Assembly (NCBI GenBank): GCA_944388615.1
Contig: CALXJL010000076.1
Coordinates: 1 to 6,880, forward strand
Length of the DNA: 6,880 nt
Reading direction: 5' to 3'
DNA from: an uncultured Clostridia bacterium
GTDB taxonomy: Bacteria; Bacillota; Clostridia; TANB77; CAG-508
In this document: positions 1 to 6,800 of the stretch, in pieces
Layout of the letters: every line of letters starts with the position of its first letter
How positions within the stretch are numbered: position 1 is the first letter of the stretch
Position numbers and translations under genes: made by a program
The notes under the pieces: generated by a model
The model's input: the letters and a program-made list of their open reading frames with translations, nothing else
Told to the model about the DNA's origin: nothing
Databases searched by the model: none

Positions 1-953
1 CCAATATCAGATACTACTGTTGGTGTTCCTGATAACATTGCTTCTAATGCAACAATTCCAAATGGTTCATATGTGCTAGGGAATACAGCTACATCCGCAC
101 ACGCATACATCTTTTTTACTGCTTCTCCATTTAAGTATCCCGCAAAATATACTTTATTTCCTATACCAAGTGTTTCTACTTCTTGTCTTAGTTCATCTAT
201 CATTCCACCTTTTCCTGCAATAACTAATTTCGCATCATGATATCCTGCTAAAATTTTTGGCATTGCAGCAATTAGATGTTGAACTCCTTTTTCATAAACT
301 AGTCTTCCAATATATAATATTATTTTTTCATTATCCATTGCGTAATTTCTTCTAAAGTCATAGTCTCTTTCTATTCCTTCGAAATTTTTTGATTCTGTTC
401 CATTTGGTACTACATTTATTTTTTCATATGGTAAACCAAATAATCTTTGTAATTCATTTTTCATATAATTACTATTTACAATTACTTCAGAAGACTCATA
501 TGTTAACATCCATTCAGTATCATTAATATATCTTTGTACTTCATCTCTAATTCCTGAGTTTCTACCAGCTTCTGTTGCATGTATAGTTGATACAATTGGT
601 GTTCCATAAGTCATTTTAAGTGTTCTAGCTGCATTTGCAACTAGCCAATCATGAGCATGGATCACATCAAACTCACCTTGTTCTTTTATTATTTCACTAG
701 ATTTTGCTATCATATTGAAATTTAATTGTAGTATCCAATCTATAAAATTATTAGGTCTGATCATATAATTGTCTACTCTATATACATTGACACCATTGTC
801 GTCCTCATAATATGGTACATCTCCATCTCTGTATGTAACTACTACTACTTCATGACCATCTTTAATTAACCTATGTGATAAATCATGTACTACTCTAGAT
901 ATTCCTCCTACCACTCTTGGTGGATATTCCCAAGTTAGCATTAAAATTTTCAT
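1..953 (-). CDS. GT4-family glycosyltransferase, probable alpha-glucan (glycogen) synthase; 3' end outside window
   Basis: This is the N-terminal 317 residues of a cytoplasmic GT-B retaining glycosyltransferase; family members are usually about 390-400 residues, so the last fifth lies beyond position 1. The start is the ATG at 951-953, preceded by GAAAGGGG (965-972 read on the minus strand) with 11 bases between. The N-terminus MKILMLTWEYPP is canonical for the family, followed by the glycine loop VGGISRVV (14-22). Other landmarks are HAHDWL (99-104), STIHATEAGRN (122-132), the hinge VVPNGTE (181-187), YIGRLVYEKG (214-223), and the nucleotide-sugar motif E-x7-E (E296 and E304 in STYEPFGIVALEAM). 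The family uses NDP-sugars. Divergent placement beside a GH57 branching enzyme suggests ADP- or UDP-glucose transfer onto alpha-1,4-glucan, which is inference. It is not the classical GT5 GlgA, which starts with a different KxGGL loop. A different sugar acceptor remains possible. Confidence 0.9.
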   Translation of the reverse strand, partial: MKILMLTWEYPPRVVGGISRVVHDLSHRLIKDGHEVVVVTYRDGDVPYYEDDNGVNVYRVDNYMIRPNNFIDWILQLNFNMIAKSSEIIKEQGEFDVIHAHDWLVANAARTLKMTYGTPIVSTIHATEAGRNSGIRDEVQRYINDTEWMLTYESSEVIVNSNYMKNELQRLFGLPYEKINVVPNGTESKNFEGIERDYDFRRNYAMDNEKIILYIGRLVYEKGVQHLIAAMPKILAGYHDAKLVIAGKGGMIDELRQEVETLGIGNKVYFAGYLNGEAVKKMYACADVAVFPSTYEPFGIVALEAMLSGTPTVVSDI

Positions 954-996
954 TAGTTACAAAACCCCTTTCAAAAAATTTGGTTCTTTACTTAGT

Positions 997-1025
997 ATTT
1001 TATACGATAATTTTACAAAAGTAAA
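997..1025 (-). promoter_or_regulatory. Candidate sigma-A promoter for the GT4 gene
   Basis: On the minus strand there is a -35-like TTTACT (1020-1025) and a -10-like TAAAAT (997-1002) separated by 17 bases, about 45 bases upstream of the GT4 start codon. The -35 overlaps a small dyad, TTTAC-AAAA-GTAAA (1012-1025). The match to consensus is moderate and the region is very AT-rich, so a chance match is possible. Confidence 0.35.
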
Positions 1026-1040
1026 CATTTTTTGATATGT

Positions 1041-1072
1041 TTTATATTACGTTTATATTACAAAATTGTTAC
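1041..1072. promoter_or_regulatory. 11-bp-phased direct repeats between the divergent promoters, possible operator
   Basis: TTTATATTAC occurs exactly at 1041-1050 and again at 1052-1061. The terminal TTAC recurs a third time at 1069-1072, so TTAC is repeated three times at an exact 11-bp step, about one helical turn. The block lies between the two candidate promoters, 16 bp upstream of the GT4 -35 and 37 bp upstream of the DUF4912 -35, a reasonable position for a regulator serving either gene. I recognise no specific regulator. The composition (almost all A/T) makes chance repetition fairly likely. Confidence 0.3.
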
Positions 1073-1108
1073 AAAGTTATTTTTTTATTTTTTTATAAGT
1101 ATTTTCTA

Positions 1109-1137
1109 TTGAAAAAAATATTTTTTTAATATAATAT
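1109..1137 (+). promoter_or_regulatory. Candidate sigma-A promoter for DUF4912-GH57 unit
   Basis: TTGAAA (1109-1114) is followed 17 bases later by TAATAT (1132-1137). An overlapping TATAAT at 1130-1135 would give a 15-base spacer. T-tracts at 1080-1096 just upstream could act as an UP element. Transcription would start near 1145, leaving a short leader before the strong AAGGAGG (1162-1168) of the DUF4912 gene. Confidence 0.5.
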
Positions 1138-1173
1138 ATAATTTGAAAAATAATTTTTACTAAGGAGGTTATC

Positions 1174-2121
1174 ATGCCTAGAAAAGCTAAAGAAAATAAA
1201 ATAGTAGAAGACGAAAATACAGCTTCTGTTACTACTACATCAAAAGCTAGTGGTAAGAAAAAAGACTCTTCAAAAAAAATGAGTACAAAGGACAAGAAGA
1301 CTAATAAATCGACAAAAAAAGCTAAGACAACAACTGTAACAAAAAAGGAAACTAAAAAAGTGTCGGCAAAAAATACTACAAAAAAAGCTGGGAAAAAAAC
1401 TTCTATTATTCAAGAAGTAAAAAAATTAGCAAAACGTAAAAAGATAGATTCTAGAAGAAAAATTATTTCTTTTAAAACATCTTCTAAACCTTATACAAAA
1501 AACAAAGCAAAGGAATATATTGCTGAATACTATGATTTACCTTATAAATACAATAAAACTGTAGTAAAAATATTAGCTCAAACACCTAATACTCTATTTG
1601 TTTATTGGGAAATATCAGATGAAGATAAATTACGCTATATAAATAAATATGGAGAAAATTTCTTTACTACAACAAGACCTGTTCTAATAGTTCGCAATAA
1701 AGATTTAAATTATTTTTATGAAGTTCCTATTAATGATTTTGCCAATAGTTGGTATATAAGAATTAATGACGCAAAAACTTCATATGAAATAGAATTAGGT
1801 AGACGTCCTATTTATAGTCAAGTTCATGACTGTAATTTATCAACAGATTACATTTATATAAGTAGTTCAAATACGATTGAAGCACCAAACGACCATATCC
1901 TATTTGATAAACTTGGAGATTCAGTATTTTTTAGAAATGTTAAAACAAACAAAATTCAAAAAAAGAAGATATCTACACTTTCTTTCATGAAAAAAAAAAA
2001 AAAATTACACAATATTAAAGATTTATATTCACTTCTTTATAAAGATGAATTAAATGTATACTCAGATAGTTTAGATTTAAGAAATCCATCATCTGGGAAT
2101 CCAACATCTGTTTTTAAATAA
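1174..2121 (+). CDS. DUF4912 domain protein with long lysine-rich N-terminal tail
   Basis: A 315-residue protein with two visibly different parts. Residues 1 to about 110 are low-complexity and strongly basic, with 31 lysines in the first 100 residues in Ala/Thr/Ser/Lys patterns such as KKAGKKTS, like histone-H1-type tails. Residues about 118-230 look like a DUF4912 domain: LFVYWEIS (141-148), VPINDF (184-189), NSWYIRI (191-197) and YEIELGRR (204-211). Short beta-strands with Trp and Tyr give it the look of a carbohydrate-binding or E-set beta-sandwich; that resemblance is my inference. The C-terminus (about 262-315) is basic again and contains five Lys codons forming a 15-A run. The start ATG has AAGGAGG 5 bases upstream. 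The gene is followed 69 bases later by the GH57 branching enzyme on the same strand. No signal peptide or membrane segment is seen. The role is unknown: the tail could bind nucleic acid or polyanions, and the domain could tether the glycogen enzymes to glucan. Confidence 0.85.
   Translation: MPRKAKENKIVEDENTASVTTTSKASGKKKDSSKKMSTKDKKTNKSTKKAKTTTVTKKETKKVSAKNTTKKAGKKTSIIQEVKKLAKRKKIDSRRKIISFKTSSKPYTKNKAKEYIAEYYDLPYKYNKTVVKILAQTPNTLFVYWEISDEDKLRYINKYGENFFTTTRPVLIVRNKDLNYFYEVPINDFANSWYIRINDAKTSYEIELGRRPIYSQVHDCNLSTDYIYISSSNTIEAPNDHILFDKLGDSVFFRNVKTNKIQKKKISTLSFMKKKKKLHNIKDLYSLLYKDELNVYSDSLDLRNPSSGNPTSVFK
1990..2004 (+). repeat. Homopolymer run of 15 A inside the DUF4912 gene
   Basis: Fifteen consecutive A bases encode Lys273-Lys277, directly after the Met272 codon. 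Runs of this length are prone to replication and transcriptional slippage. Losing one A would put about 16 different residues before a stop. Gaining one A would end the protein after about three residues. Either change would remove the native last 38 residues but leave the DUF4912 domain intact. Confidence 0.95.
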
Positions 2122-2153
2122 TGTGTCATTTTATAATTTTTGACACATTATTT
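2116..2153 (+). other. Intercistronic perfect inverted repeat between DUF4912 and GH57 genes
   Basis: AAATAATGTGTCA (2116-2128) is an exact reverse complement of TGACACATTATTT (2141-2153), with a 12-base A/T loop. The left arm includes the stop codon of the DUF4912 gene. The stem is AT-rich, so only moderately stable, and ends in a short T run. It could be a weak or partial terminator that sets the DUF4912:GH57 ratio, an mRNA-stabilising stem, or a protein-binding dyad. The GH57 ribosome site (2178-2183) lies outside the stem. Confidence 0.6.
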
Positions 2154-2190
2154 TAACTAATAGCAAAAAAATTAGAATGGAGGTTTTTAT

Positions 2191-3780
2191 ATGTCAGACC
2201 CACAAGGATATGTAAGTTTTGTATTACATGCTCATTTACCTTTTATACATCATCCTGAAAGTGAAGATTATTTAGAAGAGCAATGGCTTTATGAGGCTAT
2301 CTCAGAAACATATATACCATTACTTACTAATTTTCAAAAATTAGTTGATGAAAAAGTTGATTTTAGAATCACAATGTCACTTACCCCACCACTTCTAAAT
2401 ATGTTTGATAACAAATTATTGCAAAAAAGATATATAAAATATTTAAAAACACATATAGAGTTATGTGAAAAAGAAGTAAAAAGAACTGTTTATGATTCTA
2501 GATTAAATGAATTATCAAAGTATTATCTAGATAGATATTCAAACGATTTGCATTTATTTAAAGATGTATATAATTGCAATTTAATAAATGCTTTTAAAAA
2601 ATTTCAAGATATCGGTGTACTAGAAATTATTACATGTGGTGCAACACATGGATATTTTCCTATTCTCTATGTTACAGAACAAACCGTAAAAGCACAAATT
2701 GGTGTTGGTGTTCAAACATATGAAAAATATTTTGGAAGAAAACCACGTGGTATATGGCTTCCTGAATGTGGCTATGTTCCAGAAGCAGATAAATATTTAA
2801 AAGAATTTGGTATAGAATATATTATAACAGAATCACATGGAATATTATATGCAGACCCTGCTCCACTATTTGGTACTTATGCTCCAATTGTTTCTCCTGA
2901 AGGAGTAGTTGCTTTTGGTAGAGATATGGAATCATCTAGACAAGTATGGAGTTCTATAAATGGATATCCTGGAGATTTTAATTATAGAGAATTCTATAGA
3001 GATATTGGATATGATACTGATTATGATTATATAAAACCATACATTGCCTCAAATGGTGTTCGTGTTCATACAGGAATTAAATATTATAGAATCACAGGTA
3101 AAGATTGTGAAAAAGATTACTACAATCTACAATGGGCAAAAGATTCAGCAGAAAAACAAGCCGGTCATTTTTTTGATAGTAGAAAAGCTCAAATATCACA
3201 TCTTGCCCCATTAACTGAAAATCCACCTTTTATTTTATGCCCTTATGATGCTGAATTATATGGACATTGGTGGTATGAAGGACCTTATTGGTTATATACA
3301 TTATTTAAGAAAATATATTATGATGATTGTAATTTTAAATTAATAACACCTGGAGAATATATAGATAAATATCCAAACATGCAAATTGCATCACCTTGCC
3401 GTTCTAGTTGGGGTGCAAATGGATATAGTGAAGTATGGCTTAATCCTTCAAATGATTATGCTCATAAACATCTTCATGTTGCTGGTGACAGAATGGTTGA
3501 GCTTGCTCATACTTATCCAAATGAAATGAATGAATTAAAAAGAAAAGCACTAAATCAATGTGCTAGAGAATTATTACTTGCTCAAAGTAGTGACTGGTTA
3601 TTTATTATAACAAATGGAACAATGGTAGATTATGCTAAAAAAAGAATTAAAGATCATATTGGAAGATTTACAAAATTATATTATCAAATAAAAGAAGATT
3701 CAATTGATGAAAAATTTTTAAAAGATATTATGGAAAAAGATCCAATTTTTCCTGATATTAATTATATGATATATAGTTAG
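2191..3780 (+). CDS. GH57 1,4-alpha-glucan branching enzyme (DUF1957 type)
   Basis: At 529 residues, this matches the usual length of bacterial GH57 branching enzymes. It would cut alpha-1,4-glucan and re-attach the chain through alpha-1,6 links in glycogen-type polymer, in the cytoplasm. Family motifs appear in order: HAHLPF (13-18); GATHGYFP (150-157); GIWLPECGY (187-195), with Glu192 as predicted nucleophile; PYDAELYGHWW (351-361), with Asp353 as predicted acid/base; and SSWGANGYSEVWLN (405-418). The C-terminal helical domain (about 425-529, including LLLAQSSDWLF) is typical of branching-type members and absent from many GH57 amylases. The start ATG has ATGGAGG 7 bases upstream. It follows the DUF4912 gene and probably shares its promoter, because no convincing promoter lies between them. 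The main alternative is an alpha-amylase or 4-alpha-glucanotransferase activity, since related GH57 enzymes sometimes lack branching activity. The family call is secure and the exact reaction is less so. Confidence 0.92.
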   Translation: MSDPQGYVSFVLHAHLPFIHHPESEDYLEEQWLYEAISETYIPLLTNFQKLVDEKVDFRITMSLTPPLLNMFDNKLLQKRYIKYLKTHIELCEKEVKRTVYDSRLNELSKYYLDRYSNDLHLFKDVYNCNLINAFKKFQDIGVLEIITCGATHGYFPILYVTEQTVKAQIGVGVQTYEKYFGRKPRGIWLPECGYVPEADKYLKEFGIEYIITESHGILYADPAPLFGTYAPIVSPEGVVAFGRDMESSRQVWSSINGYPGDFNYREFYRDIGYDTDYDYIKPYIASNGVRVHTGIKYYRITGKDCEKDYYNLQWAKDSAEKQAGHFFDSRKAQISHLAPLTENPPFILCPYDAELYGHWWYEGPYWLYTLFKKIYYDDCNFKLITPGEYIDKYPNMQIASPCRSSWGANGYSEVWLNPSNDYAHKHLHVAGDRMVELAHTYPNEMNELKRKALNQCARELLLAQSSDWLFIITNGTMVDYAKKRIKDHIGRFTKLYYQIKEDSIDEKFLKDIMEKDPIFPDINYMIYS

Positions 3781-3786
3781 ATATAT

Positions 3787-3824
3787 AACTCCCCTTCAGA
3801 TTATTCCATCTCTGAAGGGGAGTT
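3787..3824. terminator. Hairpin terminator between convergent genes
   Basis: AACTCCCCTTCAGA (3787-3800) pairs perfectly over 14 bp with TCTGAAGGGGAGTT (3811-3824) around a 10-base loop. It begins 6 bases after the GH57 stop and ends 6 bases before the stop of the large leftward gene. On the plus strand it is followed by a loose T-rich stretch (TTAGATTTTA). On the minus strand the following bases alternate A and T and are not a U-tract. It therefore probably terminates GH57 best, and may serve both directions. Confidence 0.8.
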
Positions 3825-3830
3825 TAGATT

Positions 3831-6800
3831 TTATCTACCATCATCATCTATACGTTTAGCTATATCTCTTTCCTTTAGGCCTTCTAATATTTTCTTTATA
3901 CTTTCTATTTCTTCTTGTAATTTTTCTTTATTTGGTATCATTGTAACTTTTCTCATCTCTATATCGCCACCTCCAAATGTACCATTTTCTTCATCTCTTT
4001 CTATCTGTATAATTCCACTTTCTTCCATTTTTCTTATATTTATATATGATGTATCTTTTGTTGCATCACATGTTACTACTTTTCCTTTTTCTGCCATCTC
4101 TAACATCTTTTCATACACCTTTTCTACCATCTCTAATGTCGCCATTCTTGTATTCTTTGATTTTTTATCTGTATTTTTTTGAGAATGCACTCCTCCTATC
4201 ATTGCTATATCTGCTATATAATAATCTTTTTCCCCTTCGTCTCCTATCATATACCAATCATCTTCTTTACTTATTGTTAATTCTACATTTTCTGTTGTTA
4301 AACCATATATTTCTGCTATATCTTCTACATTTTGAGCTTCATTTAAAACTTGTTGTTCTTCTCTATATACTTCTTTTTCTATTTCTTTTATCCTTCTTAT
4401 ATCATCATTTATTATCTCTTTTCCTTTATAACTTTCTACTTCTCTTCTATTTTTATATAATGGTATTTCTCTATCTGCTATATTTCCTTTATTTGTTTTT
4501 TCTCTTCTTTCTTCTATTTCTTTTCTTTCTTTTTCACTCATTCTAGCTAATACTATTTGTGTTTTGCCAGAATCTATCCATGGTTCTTTATTTTGATAGC
4601 CTTGGTATGTTTTTCCTTTTTCTATTGGCTGAATTATTTGTGTACTTTTTAACCTGCCACTTTCTAACCCTTCTTCTAATATATTTAAATCATTATATCC
4701 TATCCCACATGTTACTTCTTTTAATACATATTCATCATATACTTCTCTGTTTATCCTTCCTTCTTTTAATAGTTTACTAAGCGATTTCTTATCTATTTCT
4801 ATTGCTTTTTCTCCTGCTTTCATATAGATTTGTAATATTTCTTCTTGCTCTTCTTTTGTCATTTCTTTCAATATTTCTTCATTTATCTCTATATTATCAT
4901 AACATATTCTATCTTTATTTCTCCATGTCCATGATTGTCCTATTATCCTCTTTACTTGTCCTTTCTCATTCATTTCTTCTATTACAAATATTCCTCCATT
5001 GTTCTCTGTACTTGCATGCATCAATGTTCCTTCTCCAACATCTCCAAATTTTTGGCAACATGTTGTTATATCTCCTGCAAATAAATTTAATGCTTCATCT
5101 GCTCTTAATACTCTTCCTCTATATTTATTTCCTCTATTCTCCACCTGTGGGAAACTTAATCCTTCTCTTTTTCTTGTTATTTCATATACCTTTTGTGCTG
5201 CATCAAAATATTCCTTATCCAATCCTGCTTTTGATGCTATTTCTGCTAGTCTTTCATTTCCTGCTTGTATATTTTCATATTTTTCATTTGCTAAAATTGT
5301 TAATATATGTTCTACACTTAGGTTTCCTATTTTATATCTTACTGATACTTCTGGCATACTTATTATTCTATCAAAATTATTGTGAATCTTTGCAAACTTT
5401 AATCTTACTTCTGCATCTCCTAAAAATTCTTCTCTATGTTCTTTATAATATTCTTTAAATTTCTCTGAATATGGTTTTCTTATACTTCCAAACATTTGCT
5501 CTATCTGATTATAGCTTAATACTCCTGGTATGTTTTTTTCGTTTAACAATTTATATGCTTCTTCTTCATTTCCATCTTTTGCTTTTATTTCCCATGTACT
5601 TTCTAATTCTATTTGTAAACTCTTTTGTAATTTCTTATATTCTTCTTTACTTAATTCATATGGTATTGATTTTATTTTTCTTATCCAGCCTTTTCCTATT
5701 TCTTCTTTCTTTTCTTGTATTATTTTTACTAATGATTTTGATAATGTGCTTTGCGTTGTTCTATCTTCTAAAAATTCTTTTGTTATTTTTACTATATTCT
5801 CTTTTTGTGATGTCATATGTGGTGAATAATAATTAATTCCATTTTCTCTTTTTCTTTCTAGTTCTTCTATAACTTTTTGGATTACTTCTTCTGTATTATA
5901 TACTCCTTCTCCTTCTATATAATTTTTGTGTATTTTTTCTTCTATTATTCTCATAATTGGCTCTTGTTGTGATTCTAAGCCTTCTTCTAATCTCTCTTCT
6001 AAATTGCTCCTTATTTTTTCAAACTTATCCTCGTATAATCTATTTAATATTGTTCTCTTTTTTGAATCAAATTTTTCTATTATTTTTTCGTTAGTTTCAA
6101 CTCCGCTCATCTTCATTGCTTCTTTTAGCATTGTCTCTATATCCATATGTGTATTTTCTTCTAATAACATATTTATATTTTTATATATATCAAATTGTAC
6201 ATTCTTTCCTTTTTTTGCATATTCCGAAAAATCTATTCCTCTGAATATATCTACTACTGCTCCTATTTCTCCTATTAATTTATATTTTCTTTCAAAGAGT
6301 TTATCAAATGTTTCATCATATTCTATACTATATTTTTCTAATTCTTCTTTAGTTAGATTTCCAATATTTACTAATCTTTCTACTTCATCTAATCCTATTG
6401 TTTTTATCATATCATGATAAAATATATCCATTCGCAATTCTTCATAATCTGGACTTATATTAAAATGTGCTTTTTCTTTTATTTTTTCTATCCTTGATAT
6501 ATCTTCAAACATATATCTTTTTACTTTTTCTTCATTTCTTGCTTTAAAATCTTCACTTAAATATACACTTATATTTTCATCTAATAATTGCGTTGAATAT
6601 TTTTTTTGCACTTTTTCCGGTACATATTCTAATACCCATCCATATTGCTTTACTGCCTCTATACATATCTCTGGATACTCAATTAACACTTCTTCTGGTA
6701 CATACCATAATATGCTTGCATCTTGCTTTACTGCCTCTATACATATCTCTGGATTGGCTAGTATTACTTCTTCTGGCACATATGGTAGTGCCAATCCATT

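Noticed and set aside
1077..1295. Leftward 72-residue frame over the start of the DUF4912 gene
   Set aside because: It overlaps the lysine-rich tail in antisense and the promoter region. Its Phe/Ile-rich sequence mirrors poly-A and poly-T tracts.
2140..2145. Consensus -35 box TTGACA upstream of GH57
   Set aside because: It is formed by the right arm of the inverted repeat, and no acceptable -10 hexamer lies 16-18 bases downstream; the nearest candidates are TAATAG at 12 bases and TAGCAA at 15.
4046..5836. Several rightward reading frames rich in Leu, Phe and Ser opposite the large leftward gene, which could look like membrane proteins
   Set aside because: They are the complement of a Glu/Lys/Ile-rich gene whose coding strand is purine-rich. 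They lack ribosome sites, overlap each other, and have the low-complexity composition expected of antisense shadows.
5926..6417. Rightward 163-residue frame rich in Ser, Ile and Phe
   Set aside because: It is antisense to the charged helical part of the large gene, with no Shine-Dalgarno and no recognisable motif.
6792..6794. TTG codon as the start of the large leftward gene
   Set aside because: The frame stays open upstream to the window edge and encodes another full DUF4116-type repeat. The TTG lies within a repeat unit and no ribosome site precedes it.
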